NCBI GenBank assembly: GCA_963576735.1
Contig: OY755178.1
Span: forward strand, 12,028,001-12,092,000
Origin: Bedellia somnulentella
Taxonomy: Eukaryota > Arthropoda > Insecta > Lepidoptera > Bedelliidae
Direction of reading: 5' to 3'
DNA: 64,000 bases
Both the position numbers and the translations under genes were made by a program. The notes beneath the pieces are model-generated. The model saw only the letters and a program-made list of their open reading frames with translations. It made no database searches and was not told the origin of the DNA. This document shows positions 54,001 to 56,664 of the stretch, piece by piece (position 1 is the stretch's first letter; every line of letters starts with the position of its first letter).

Positions 54001-55246
54001 TTTATCGAGCTGTCCGACCTTTATCAAATGTATGCGTAAAAGTGTAATTGAAAATTGCAAAATTTATTTACAAATTTATGAGCTATATACTACATGGTCG
54101 ACTATCGAGCTTACACATCTGTTTTGCGTAACTTACTTTTACTATTCATAGCAGGGAAGGAAAATACATACATACATATTCTCACGCCGTTTGCTCCCAT
54201 TGGGGTAGGCAGAGACTATCGATCGCCACTTTGTACGATCCTAGCAAACCTCTCTAGCTTCATTCACATCCATCAATCTTTTCATACATGCTCTTTTATT
54301 CTTCGTACTACGGACACCTGAAGGAAAATATCAAGGAAAATTCACATGTTTGAGTAAAACGGCCCTTATGCTTTACCTTTGTTGTCACATGACTTGCCGT
54401 GTAGTGTCAGCATTGATTAGCACTAACCTAACCTATCGTATGTGACTTTGGTTGAGGGGTGGGAGAATTCAAAGTGATTGGTAGAGCGTGCGTTGCTTGA
54501 AATACAACACTTTATTTTATATCATTAACTTCCTTCCGTTAATGTTTAGTATTCCAATACTGTCTACTCCGTTTCGAGATAACAGCTTTAAGAAGAAGGA
54601 CTTAGGTTTGTAGTTGCAGTAAAATTGAAGCTCGTGACATAAGTAGATTTAGATTACTTTGCTTTTCCTTAAGACACATTTCTCCGCATAATATTTAAAT
54701 GACGTCTGAACGCTTAAAATCTCATTAAAAAACTCTTTTGAATGTCTTACTGACTTCTGGGCTAGGGCCAAGCAAACGTGTATGTTATTATATTTATACG
54801 AGTAAATGGAATTGCCTCAGTGGTGTAGTGGTAAATCGGTCTTTAAATTTAAAAGTCTCAATCTTAGTTCAAGGTTCTATTTAATCAAAAAATAAATAAA
54901 ACTTATTGAAAGTAATGATTTTGGATGAAAGGTTTATCGTCATACCACCATTACCAAAAACAACCTTTACTTTATAATCATTTCCCCACTCAACTTCCAA
55001 AAGTGGCTGAAAATGTATTATTCCGTAGCTCTGGCTACCCTTTGTGGCTATGTATGTATGTACCTGCGGTTCAAATCCAGCGAGTGACGCATACGCTATG
55101 GACTGCGGTATTAGTGTTAGAGCGATAGTGACTCCTGCTATCAGATCGCCGACTCCGGTCCCCACGTCGTAGTAACGTGACCAGCGGAGGATCGGGAACA
55201 TTCGGCTGGCGAGCTGCCGCGGATCCACTTTTATGTTGCTCAACAT
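20779..55246 (-). CDS. SLC26A11: SLC26 anion/sulfate transporter (SLC26A11-like), ten coding exons
   Basis: Ten minus-strand exons join to a 616-residue open frame: 55246-55064, 46051-45856, 39826-39606, 37850-37673, 32125-31961, 27795-27634, 23925-23785, 22935-22790, 22099-21812 and 20949-20779. Every junction is GT-AG and the phases (0,1,0,1,1,1,1,0,0) fit exactly. In order the protein has a hydrophobic entry helix with AGVTIALTLIPQSIAYASL, a YGLYASFIGG-GTCPQINIGPTA segment, GFTSAAAVTIASSQ, several further membrane helices, and a C-terminal STAS domain from about residue 465. These are hallmarks of SLC26/SulP transporters, which move sulfate, chloride or other anions across membranes. The length is close to that of SLC26A11-type proteins, which are about 600 residues. 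The subfamily is inferred from layout; the substrate cannot be read from sequence. Introns range from 0.7 to 9 kb and are full of mobile elements. Confidence 0.93.
21812..22099 (-). CDS. SLC26A11: SLC26 transporter coding exon 9, STAS domain (residues 465-560)
   Basis: The acceptor CTTACAG precedes ACGAATGAC. The exon holds the first strand and helix of the STAS domain (GGLHFAAAEKVRTKLLSL). A long hydrophilic, Asn/Asp-rich loop of roughly 45 residues follows. Then comes the strand CLVVYCDDLHRVDYTMLQ, where the conserved V-D-Y/S-T site of STAS domains is seen. The donor is CTGCAG|GTATTAAG. Confidence 0.92.
22160..22285 (-). repeat. Repeat-D copy in intron 8
   Basis: ACTCTTTATTGTACATTACA at the left suggests a reversed poly(A) signal. 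GAAGTACAACTGGCGGTC and GAACGATCTCTTCAAGATAA follow. Confidence 0.6.
22550..22660 (-). repeat. SINE-A 3' fragment in intron 8
   Basis: ACATATATATACTCTGCTGT through TCAGCCACTTTTGCAAGTT. Diverged. Confidence 0.55.
22790..22935 (-). CDS. SLC26A11: SLC26 transporter coding exon 8 (residues 416-464)
   Basis: The acceptor TTTTTCAG is followed by AA, completing Lys. The exon encodes LDLIPLIGTFILCLALGIEV and then GLVCGVGVDVILLLYYHSRP, the final transmembrane helices before the cytoplasmic tail. The donor is AAG|GTAAGT in phase 0. Confidence 0.93.
22960..23395 (+). repeat. FB-t repeat with inverted flank in intron 7
   Basis: The plus-oriented unit runs from about 23038 to 23395 and contains TTCATGTCAAAAAACATTAA, GGTAGGAAACGC and a tRNA-like sequence. 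To its left (22960-23016) the same border sequence occurs in reverse, separated by a ~33-bp spacer, forming a hairpin of roughly 55-bp arms. It fills most of this 849-bp intron. Confidence 0.85.
23265..23337 (+). tRNA. tRNA-like sequence within FB-t repeat
   Basis: 73 bases with a perfect 7-bp acceptor stem (GACACTG/CAGTGTC), D-arm GCTC..GAGC and T-arm GCGGGTTCGAACCCCGC. The anticodon arm is faulty: CGGG/CCCG closes an 8-base loop GGCGTATA, and the invariant T before the anticodon is missing. No pol III T-run follows except the repeat's own TTTTTTTT. It has four relatives in the window, all in repeats, so it is probably a tRNA-derived module and not a decoding tRNA. Confidence 0.4.
23535..23700 (-). 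repeat. Diverged SINE-A in intron 7 / exon 7 flank
   Basis: ATACTTACATATACTTACGG through CAACCACTTTTGGAATTTC to GATCTAAATCGGCCAAAA. Confidence 0.6.
23785..23925 (-). CDS. SLC26A11: SLC26 transporter coding exon 7 (residues 369-416)
   Basis: The acceptor TTTTTCAG is followed by GA, completing Gly. The exon encodes IIVILTLALLTPYFFFIPRA and then ALSSVIICAVLHMVDVDIAK, two membrane segments around the conserved IP-x-A-L motif. The donor is AACA|GTAAGT. Confidence 0.93.
24001..24037 (+). repeat. (GT)n microsatellite
   Basis: About 18 GT units in intron 6. A GC-richer block (24040-24180) follows that I cannot name. Confidence 0.95.
24192..24345 (-). repeat. SINE-A, diverged
   Basis: GGGGTAGCCAGTTTTGTGAG, GGTGATGGGTCTCCAGTC and ACTGCTATTCTAAGCC appear in SINE-A order. 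Confidence 0.7.
24346..25675. other. Intron 6 stretch without recognised gene
   Basis: It contains a CT-rich microsatellite (CTCTTT/TTTC, 24690-24742) just after AGCGAATAAATGTCTCTC, which may be the end of an unidentified retroelement. The rest is anonymous. Confidence 0.4.
25676..25810 (-). repeat. LINE-T fragment
   Basis: TAGGCAGAGACTATCGATTA, CAATCCTGACAAATCTCTCT and ACATACATGCTC match minus-strand LINE-T without its tail. Confidence 0.65.
26206..26556 (+). repeat. SINE-B, full length
   Basis: The head has CGCTAAGTGGGTAGAACAC and GAAGGTTCAAATCCCGGGAC. The body runs to CCCCTTTGAGGATATACGGC and CGTGAACGTTTGAGCC. Confidence 0.85.
26920..27145 (+). repeat. SINE-A, diverged, full length
   Basis: TGCTGTGCAGTGTCGACTTT through CCAAAAGCGGCTAAGGAATT to TTTGTAGCCGTAAGTTAG. 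Confidence 0.75.
27199..27633 (-). repeat. Two decayed extra copies of exon 6 end plus SINE-A tail pieces
   Basis: The stretch TAGAATCCC through AACACCCGACGCGTCGCT occurs at 27205, 27398 and, as the real exon/donor, at 27611. Spacings are 193 and 213 bp. On the minus strand the copies read AVSDASGVRTPAAGL-like. The copy at 27398 stays open to Y-T-G, while the copy at 27205 has a TAA in place of the Tyr codon and a GTCAGT donor. Each is joined to SINE-A-like AGCTGAGGAATTTCTGG sequence. Confidence 0.85.
27634..27795 (-). CDS. SLC26A11: SLC26 transporter coding exon 6 (residues 315-369)
   Basis: The acceptor TTGCAG is followed by CA, completing Ser. The exon encodes NGRKLDATQEIISLGVCNIV and then FPVNGSFTRSAVSDASGVRT, the conserved Q-E/N-G-S-F-x-R-T/S-A-V block of SLC26. 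The donor is ACGG|GTGAGT. The last ~70 bases of this exon plus its donor occur twice more, decayed, in the following intron. Confidence 0.93.
27992..28197 (+). repeat. FB-t foldback with 65-bp perfect arms
   Basis: The left arm 27992-28056 is the exact reverse complement of the right arm 28133-28197, with a 76-base spacer. The right arm plus spacer holds a complete tRNA-like sequence. The left arm is an inverted copy of the 3' half of that sequence plus its flank (GGAAAGAAAAATTTCGACAC). Confidence 0.92.
28099..28172 (+). tRNA. tRNA-like sequence within FB-t repeat (second type)
   Basis: It folds well: acceptor GACACGG/CTGTGTC with one wobble, D-arm GCTC..GAGC, a perfect five-pair anticodon stem TCGGG/CCCGA, and T-arm GCGGGTTCGATCCCCGC. 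The loop GCGTTTA would present GTT (Asn), but position 33 is C in place of the invariant T. This argues against a normal tRNA, as does its place inside a foldback repeat. Confidence 0.45.
28250..28385 (+). repeat. SINE-A, internally deleted
   Basis: GTAATGGGGGCTTTTCAAG, GGATGACCCATCGCCAACAA and AGTACCCCTTTTTGGG, with the tail GTGTATGTATGTAA. Confidence 0.6.
28790..28905 (+). repeat. LINE-T 3' fragment, diverged
   Basis: GAAGTTTGCCAGAATC is followed by TATAGTCCCTTATTATCC and ACGGCGTGAGTATATCTATG. Confidence 0.6.
28906..30051. other. Intron 5 stretch, possible retroelement end
   Basis: Mostly anonymous AT-rich DNA. 29590-29800 is T-rich and ends in ATAATAAATAAATAAATA, like an insect LINE tail. 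Confidence 0.35.
30052..30305 (-). repeat. SINE-A, full length
   Basis: CATACATACATATGCTCACG through GGGTCTCCAACCGCATCGCC to AGCCGACACTAGACAGC. Confidence 0.9.
30306..31115. other. Intron 5, nothing recognised
   Basis: Anonymous AT-rich DNA with no supported feature. Confidence 0.4.
31116..31352 (+). mobile_element. LINE-T C-terminal copy without tail
   Basis: The frame reads MDDRKLVKGVYKANLEGNVS, then GRPRRTHLDQIESVLKKAG and DEAREV, where a TAG interrupts it at about 31309. DRTKWRSIVSAYPN follows. The copy ends before the TATG tail and is followed by unrelated sequence. Confidence 0.85.
31640..31730 (-). repeat. SINE-A fragment
   Basis: CTTGCGGCTATAAAATGTC, GGGTAGCCAGAGCTTAAG and AATTCCTCAGACACC. 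Confidence 0.6.
31857..31891. repeat. (TA)n microsatellite
   Basis: TA run with a GAGA interruption, just downstream of the exon 5 donor in the gene's direction. Confidence 0.85.
31961..32125 (-). CDS. SLC26A11: SLC26 transporter coding exon 5 (residues 260-315)
   Basis: The acceptor TTTTAG is followed by GA, completing Gly. The exon reads KITPGLPTPRPPPFSATVGN, an extracellular-type proline-rich loop, then GSGLVVVPLVGIIANVAIAK. The donor is TTCT|GTAAGT. It is a typical SLC26 loop plus helix block that leads into the AKAF-S-NG junction with exon 6. Confidence 0.92.
32236..32308 (-). tRNA. tRNA-like sequence in FB-t array, unit 1
   Basis: It is identical in arrangement to the copy at 23265, with acceptor GACACTG/CAGTGTC and T-arm GCGGGTTCGAACCCCGC. 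The anticodon arm is equally irregular. It is considered a repeat module. Confidence 0.4.
32558..32630 (-). tRNA. tRNA-like sequence in FB-t array, unit 2
   Basis: Same module, with one T-stem change (CGCAGG in place of CGCGGG), which breaks a T-stem pair. It is probably non-functional as a tRNA. Confidence 0.35.
33185..33396 (+). repeat. SINE-A, head missing
   Basis: CCCGGTGGGTGTATGTAAG through GGTTGGAGACCCATCACC to TAGCCGTGAGTATATGTATG. Confidence 0.85.
33397..33774. other. Intron 4, nothing recognised
   Basis: It contains a GC-richer piece (ACTAGACCGGCGACAAACAT, then CGGCGGCCCGGCGGG) near 33616-33650 that I cannot assign. Confidence 0.35.
33775..33890 (+). repeat. SINE-B head and body start
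   Basis: GTGAAAGCCCGCCCGTCAAT, GAGTTCAAATCCAGGGTCGG and AAGTCATATGTGTGGTTG, then truncated. Confidence 0.75.
33891..34435. other. Intron 4, nothing recognised
   Basis: A 61-codon frame from 34206 has no recognisable domain. Otherwise anonymous. Confidence 0.35.
34436..34757 (-). repeat. SINE-B, full length
   Basis: TATATCCCCGTAGGGGTTGG through ATCGCCGTTTTGTAC to GACCCGGGATTTGAACCC and TGAGCTATCACGGTC. Confidence 0.85.
34758..35267. other. Intron 4, nothing recognised
   Basis: Anonymous AT-rich DNA. Confidence 0.35.
35268..35520 (-). repeat. SINE-A, full length, variant subfamily
   Basis: The tail CATACATACATACATATACT is at the left. The head at the right reads GTAGCGACATTCTAAGCCGG, a variant shared with the copy at 44803. 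Confidence 0.9.
35645..35680 (-). repeat. SINE-A tail fragment
   Basis: ATACATATACTTACGGCTAT only. Confidence 0.45.
35760..36118 (+). repeat. SINE-B, full length
   Basis: GTGATAGTCCAATGGGTAGA, GTGAGTTCAAAACCCAGGTC, then the body to TATATACGGCATGAACG. Confidence 0.85.
36119..37214. other. Intron 4 stretch with unexplained GC-richer block
   Basis: 36540-37030 is clearly richer in GC than its surroundings and is open on both strands for over 75 codons. The plus frame 36430-36819 has NLWWRLRRDLTDPQ. I recognise no family in either strand and no repeat copy elsewhere in the window. Confidence 0.35.
37215..37391 (+). repeat. SINE-A, 5' truncated
   Basis: TTTTTGGGCGATGTGGTTGG through CCAAAAGTGGCTGAGGAATT to ATAGCCGTGAGTATATGTAT. 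Confidence 0.85.
37570..37635 (+). repeat. SINE-B 3' fragment next to exon 4
   Basis: ATATCACGTGATGTACAGAA and CTATACAGCATGAACTC. It ends about 40 bp from the exon 4 donor. Confidence 0.6.
37673..37850 (-). CDS. SLC26A11: SLC26 transporter coding exon 4 (residues 201-260)
   Basis: The acceptor ATTACAG precedes GCGCTGAAAGAC. A charged cytoplasmic stretch (ALKDIKIKIPEDEKSRRN) is followed by a helix containing GVARNAIVVVLAAVIAYFIY and by PIILTG. The donor is ACAG|GTGAAT with one base of a Gly codon. A SINE-B 3' fragment sits just beyond the donor. Confidence 0.92.
37900..38150 (+). repeat. SINE-A, full length
   Basis: AGCTGTGAATTGTCGGTGTA through TTTGGAGACCCTTCAACC to TTTCTAGCCGTCAGTTTATG. Confidence 0.85.
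38331..38510. repeat. Inverted pair of SINE-A 3' ends
   Basis: The minus copy 38331-38430 (CATACATACTCACGGCTATA) is followed by a plus copy 38445-38510 (ATATAGCTGTGAGTATATGT). The two tails point outwards, so the pair can fold as a hairpin. Confidence 0.75.
38635..38740 (-). repeat. LINE-T fragment without tail
   Basis: AAGCAGAGACTATTGATCGC and TTGTACGATTCTGGCGAACC. Confidence 0.65.
38741..39244. other. Intron 3, nothing recognised
   Basis: A 76-codon frame without a recognisable domain. Otherwise anonymous. Confidence 0.35.
39245..39412 (+). repeat. SINE-A, diverged
   Basis: GGTTGGACACCCGTCACCG, ACTCTGGCTACCCGTGGG and CGTAGCCGTAAGTATATGTA. Confidence 0.65.
39446..39545 (-). repeat. SINE-A, diverged fragment
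   Basis: ACATACACGGCTATAAATCC through CAGTCACTTTTGGAAATT, about 60 bp before the exon 3 donor boundary. Confidence 0.6.
39606..39826 (-). CDS. SLC26A11: SLC26 transporter coding exon 3 (residues 127-200)
   Basis: The acceptor CTTCCAG is followed by GG, which completes the Gly codon. The exon encodes FLVDFVSLPVVSGFTSAAAV, a well-conserved SLC26 signature, then SSQMKGLLGL and a further helix ending TGLK. The donor is AAG|GTAAG in phase 0. Confidence 0.94.
40186..40432 (+). repeat. SINE-A, full length
   Basis: CGCTGTGTAGTGTCAGATTA through AAGTGGCTGATGAATTTTCC to ACAGCTGTGAATATATGTAT. Confidence 0.85.
40433..40991. other. Intron 2, nothing recognised
   Basis: Anonymous AT-rich DNA. Confidence 0.35.
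40992..41233 (-). repeat. SINE-A, full length
   Basis: CTACATACATTCATATACTC through GGGTCTCCAACCGCATCGTC to TAAGCCGACACTATACAGC. Confidence 0.85.
41234..41854. other. Intron 2, TA run and an anonymous open stretch
   Basis: A TA microsatellite lies at 41449-41464. The minus strand is open for 94 codons (41730-41446) with no domain that I recognise. Confidence 0.35.
41886..42691 (+). mobile_element. PIF/Harbinger-like element, non-autonomous
   Basis: 806 bp with inverted ends. The left end is GGGCCTTTTTTTTGATCCG and the right end, read inwards, is GGGCCAGTTTTTTGATCCG. They are flanked by TAA and TTA, the three-base T-A/T-A target of this superfamily. GTTAAC- and ATTAGTTA-type subterminal repeats occur at both sides. 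Confidence 0.85.
42104..42392 (+). pseudogene. Harbinger transposase N-terminal remnant
   Basis: The frame opens MNLNIVRYFEVESSSEEEDD and shifts near 42177. It continues as KVKIFRPRHPPLKTWDDVDF and CHRYRLSKEAVLCIVTEIGN, the pre-catalytic region of Harbinger-type transposases. It is lost soon after (YSRISLIKCS). No catalytic domain remains, so the element depends on a partner in trans. Confidence 0.75.
42816..43129. other. Intron 2, nothing recognised
   Basis: Anonymous AT-rich DNA. Confidence 0.35.
43130..43322 (+). repeat. SINE-A, internally deleted
   Basis: TGCTGTGTAGTGTTAGCTTA, then directly TTTTTTACAATCTTCTCGCC. The middle with the box B-like motif is missing. It ends TATGGCCGTGATTATATGTA. 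Confidence 0.8.
43323..43847. other. Intron 2, nothing recognised
   Basis: Two overlapping small frames, no domain. Confidence 0.35.
43848..44500 (+). repeat. ~85-bp direct repeat pair bracketing 470 bp
   Basis: CAATACATATTTTATGGAG through GTGCAGAAGATGAGGTTTC occurs at 43850-43920 and again at 44407-44477. The second copy runs on into a SINE-B. The left one ends in a GGTTTCAAATCACGGGTC stub of the same SINE head. Confidence 0.75.
44112..44150 (-). mobile_element. Possible Helitron-like 3' end
   Basis: ACTAGTGGATCGGCCCAGCT and CCGCACGGGTAG. Read on the minus strand this is a GC-rich segment ending CCACTAGT, as in the copy near 47762. The assignment is tentative. Confidence 0.4.
44470..44735 (+). 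repeat. SINE-B
   Basis: GAGGTTTCGAATCCCGGGTC (box B region), GGCAATAGGCCTGCCCTCTA and CTTGGGGATGTACGGGGTGA. The first half of the head is missing or replaced. Confidence 0.8.
44803..45052 (+). repeat. SINE-A, full length, variant subfamily
   Basis: TGCCGTGTAGTGCCGGCTTA and GAATGTCGCTACCCCTTTCT, with ACCCACGG, mark the variant. It ends ATAGCCGTGAGTATATGTTT. Confidence 0.9.
45053..45855. other. Intron 2 next to exon 2, mostly anonymous
   Basis: A weak SINE-A-like piece (CATACATACTCGTCCATATA) lies at 45772-45830. No gene. Confidence 0.35.
45856..46051 (-). CDS. SLC26A11: SLC26 transporter coding exon 2 (residues 62-127)
   Basis: The acceptor TTTCAG precedes TACGGCCTATAC (YGLY). The exon carries the SLC26 core segment with GTCPQINIGPTALLSLL and two membrane helices (QFGILLCFVAGIVQLVAGVA). 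It ends with one base of a Gly codon at the donor G|GTAAGT. The 9.0-kb intron before it and the 6.0-kb intron after it are the largest of the gene. Confidence 0.94.
46052..47194. other. Intron 1, A/T-rich simple repeats and a weak SINE-A piece
   Basis: 46130-46345 is made of GAAGAAGAAA, AATAATAA and TTTATTTATT runs. Around 46430-46530, GATGGGTCTCGGACCACAAC resembles minus-strand SINE-A. The rest is anonymous. Confidence 0.4.
47195..47345 (+). repeat. SINE-A, strongly diverged
   Basis: ATCAGCTTAGAATAGCCTTA, AACCTATATCTTCCCATG and GATAACCCACCACCACCC. Confidence 0.5.
47575..47762 (+). mobile_element. Helitron-like 3' part
   Basis: GAACGGATTTGGCTAAAAAT and ATCCGTGCGAAGCCGGGGC lead to a terminal CACTAGT, followed by AATAAA. 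A GC-rich end closing in CTAG-T is the pattern of Helitron 3' ends in moths and butterflies. No 5' end was identified. Confidence 0.5.
47912..48166 (+). repeat. SINE-A, full length
   Basis: TGCCGTGTAGTGTCGGCTTA through GTGGTTGGAGACCCGTCACC to ATAGCCGTGAGTATATGTAT. Confidence 0.92.
48167..48639. other. Intron 1, nothing recognised
   Basis: Anonymous AT-rich DNA. Confidence 0.35.
48640..48765 (-). repeat. Repeat-D copy in intron 1
   Basis: CAACTCTTTATTGCACATC, GAAGTACAATTGGCGGTTTT and AAAGCGATCTCTCCCAGAC. This is the third copy of the family. Confidence 0.65.
49075..49903. mobile_element. 829-bp TIR element with TTAA target
   Basis: TGATAGAACGTCC at the left and GGACGTTCTATCA at the right are perfect inverses, each flanked by TTAA (49071-49074, 49904-49907). 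Inside both ends CTGCTGGAAG / CTTCTAGCAG repeats occur several times. A TTAA target is the hallmark of piggyBac-type elements. The ends do not start with the usual CCC, so assignment is open. It contains a LINE-T piece and no transposase. Confidence 0.7.
49262..49445 (+). repeat. LINE-T 3' fragment nested in the TTAA element
   Basis: GTTGTCCGAAGTATCAAGAA, AAGCTAGAGAGGTTTGACAG and ACTGCGTGAGTATATGTATG. Confidence 0.8.
49997..50556. other. Intron 1, nothing recognised
   Basis: Anonymous AT-rich DNA. Confidence 0.35.
50557..50810 (+). repeat. SINE-A, full length
   Basis: TTGCCGTGTAGTGTCGGTTT through GCGGTTGGAGACCCATCACC to ATAACCGTGAGTATATGTAT. Confidence 0.92.
50925..51107 (+). repeat. SINE-A, diverged, same orientation as its neighbour
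   Basis: TGGGTGACGTGGCTGGAAAC, AAAGTAGCTGAATAATTTTT and GACCTATAGCTGTAGTATAA. Confidence 0.65.
51108..51899. other. Intron 1, mostly anonymous
   Basis: 51240-51335 keeps a faint SINE-A 3' pattern (TATAGTCGTGAGATAGCTG). The 82-codon frame at 51631 shows no domain. Confidence 0.35.
51900..52105 (+). repeat. SINE-B, 5' truncated
   Basis: AGCTAAGTTGTACTTAGTC, GTGATAGGCCTGCTCCCTAT and ATGTCACGTGATGTTCAGAA. Confidence 0.8.
52345..52575 (+). mobile_element. LINE-T C-terminal copy with open frame to the end
   Basis: It reads without a stop: IEGNVSRGRPRRTHLDQIES, VLKKAGVRSMKNKRACMRRM, TKWRSIVSAYPNGNNGREYK, then TAA at about 52566-52568. The stop lies inside the GTGAGTATAAGTAA tail. The element therefore has practically no 3' UTR. 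It is the cleanest LINE-T copy in the window and is 5' truncated. Confidence 0.88.
52576..52892. other. Intron 1, nothing recognised
   Basis: Anonymous AT-rich DNA. Confidence 0.35.
52893..53268 (-). repeat. SINE-B, full length
   Basis: CCGTATATCCAAGAAGGGGT through CTGTCGCCGTTTGGTACGAA to CCCGACCCGGGATTTGAACT and ACCCATTGGACTATCATGGC. Confidence 0.88.
53311..53558 (-). repeat. SINE-A, full length
   Basis: ACATACATACATATACTCAG through GGGTCTCCAATCGCATCGCC to CTAAACCGGCACTACACAGC. Confidence 0.9.
53559..54163. other. Intron 1, nothing recognised
   Basis: A 77-codon frame at 53918 shows no domain. Confidence 0.35.
54164..54325 (-). repeat. LINE-T 3' fragment
   Basis: CATACATACATATTCTCACG, GGTAGGCAGAGACTATCGAT and CTTCGTACTACGGACACCTG. 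Confidence 0.85.
54395..54545 (+). repeat. SINE-A, strongly diverged
   Basis: CTTGCCGTGTAGTGTCAGCA keeps the head. The rest is recognisable only as CAACACTTTATTTTATATC and TTAACTTCC. Confidence 0.55.
54546..54941. other. Intron 1, weak tRNA-like piece only
   Basis: GCCTCAGTGGTGTAGTGGTA near 54815 resembles a tRNA box A region, but no box B with pairing follows. Confidence 0.3.
54942..55062 (+). repeat. SINE-A 3' half abutting the exon 1 donor
   Basis: CAACCTTTACTTTATAATC, CCACTCAACTTCCAAAAGTG and GTAGCTCTGGCTACCC end in GCTATGTATGTATGTA. That tail touches the splice donor of exon 1. Seen from the gene, the intron opens GTACATACATACATAGCC. Confidence 0.85.
55064..55246 (-). CDS. SLC26A11: SLC26 transporter coding exon 1 (residues 1-61)
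   Basis: The exon starts at ATG 55246-55244 and runs 61 codons in phase 0. It encodes a short cytoplasmic N-terminus and the first transporter helix (VGDLIAGVTIALTLIPQSI), ending in AGFEPQ, which continues as YGLY in exon 2. An acceptor (TTTTTTTTCCAG) lies 6 bases upstream of the ATG, with the exon beginning at 55252. This means a separate 5' non-coding exon must exist further right. The donor GTACAT at 55063 lies directly in SINE-A tail sequence. Confidence 0.93.
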
Positions 55247-55252
55247 GGTATC
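55247..55252 (-). other. 5' UTR part of SLC26 exon 1
   Basis: Six transcribed bases (GATACC) separate the splice acceptor AG at 55254-55253 from the initiation ATG. The polypyrimidine run before it makes this a good acceptor, so the promoter and first exon are upstream and not identified here. Confidence 0.7.
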
Positions 55253-55256
55253 CTGG

Positions 55257-55525
55257 AAAAAAAATCCAAATTATATTACGTCTCATAAAAATAATATCCT
55301 ATTTGTGAACACATAATTATAAATCATAAATTTCATTTACTAACAACGAAAGTCATAGCAGGCTAAATATTTTTTATTGGTACCTACTGTTATTACTAAA
55401 AATACATATAACCCCTAACCTACCTACTTTTTTCCTTATGCGTAATTGTTGTGAACTTATGTTTGCAATAATAATGCAATGATCAAGATTAGCGAATAAA
55501 TAAAATAAAATATTAATATAATATA
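55257..55525. other. Region upstream of SLC26 exon 1
   Basis: This is the intron before the first coding exon. No upstream exon is recognised. Confidence 0.35.
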
Positions 55526-55606
55526 GCTACGAAGTGGAGATCGATTGTCTCTGCCTTCCCCAATTGAAACTAATGGGCGTGAGTATATGTTTGTATAAAT
55601 TAGTTG
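55526..55606 (+). repeat. LINE-T 3' fragment
   Basis: CTACGAAGTGGAGATCGATT, GTCTCTGCCTTCCCC and TAATGGGCGTGAGTATATGT. Confidence 0.75.
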
Positions 55607-56269
55607 TATTATTAATGATGTTATGGTTTTTTGTGGCCGTTATTATAAACATGTTTATGAAGAACGATGTTTATTATTCAAAATCTCATGAGAAGTTCGA
55701 ACCCCCGACAATAACACTTATAATTATAAGTTATGTAAAAAATTGCGCACTCATTTTCATGGCACGTAGAGTCACACATAGCGAGTAAGCGGGAAAACAT
55801 TGGGGACTCACTTTGAGTAATCAGATGGGGAAACAGCAAAAAAAACATATACTTCTTCTGGGCATCTCAAAGCATTAAAAAAGGGAGAGTTTATGACATA
55901 ATGATACGTCCACAAAGAATACTGGTACTTATACTAACAGGTTCAGATACACATTTATGTTTTATTAGCTTTGGTCCGCGATTTCGTCCGCATGGAATAG
56001 TTATTTTGAGAAAACCCCAGCAACGCTGCCACCATTACGCAAATCCCTGAGAAATTTAACAATTATTTGAAATAGTTGGAATGAAGATAAAAGAAGTTTT
56101 ATATACATTTAAATCTCTTGCAATTTCTGTTCAAGTTACAATTTCTGATAGTCCTTTTGTAATCTATATTAATATCTGTTGAGGAGTCTTTATACCAAAT
56201 TTCAACCTGATAGAATCGAAATTGTGCAAGTTTCATACAAACTTAAATATCCATTCTAATTTTCGATTT
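55607..56269. other. Mostly anonymous, possible old element
   Basis: GGTCCGCGATTTCGTCCGCA near 55975 is of the type seen at ends of common insect non-coding elements. Nothing codes. Confidence 0.3.
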
Positions 56270-56336
56270 TCTAATTCCTTAGCTCTGGCTACCCCTCCTA
56301 GGGATTTATAGCCGTGAGTATATGTATGTATGTATG
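56270..56336 (+). repeat. SINE-A 3' fragment
   Basis: TTTCTAATTCCTTAGCTCTG and ATAGCCGTGAGTATATGTAT. Close to consensus. Confidence 0.85.
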
Positions 56337-56659
56337 TTAAATATCCAATAATTCCCGTTCCAGTGGGAATTTTTAATAAATATAATAAAATAAATCTCAT
56401 TTATTTCGGACATAGAAAATCCATAATTTTGTTAGTACGTACATCAATCTTAGGGTGTTATTGTTAGTAGAGAATGTATACAAAAGTAAAAAAAATAAAA
56501 AAATATTTACAAATAACAAAAATAAATAAAAACTAATTTAGAGGACACCCACATCATGCATCACCAAGCAATTTTTGTAAAATGCATTTTTATCCAGTGA
56601 TGAATAATGTGACAATTTTTTTTATAGTTCCATTTGAATAATAAACATACATAACATAA
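56337..56659. other. Non-coding, nothing recognised
   Basis: AT-rich with an AAATAAAAA run near 56485-56530. Confidence 0.35.
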
Positions 56660-56664
56660 CTAAA

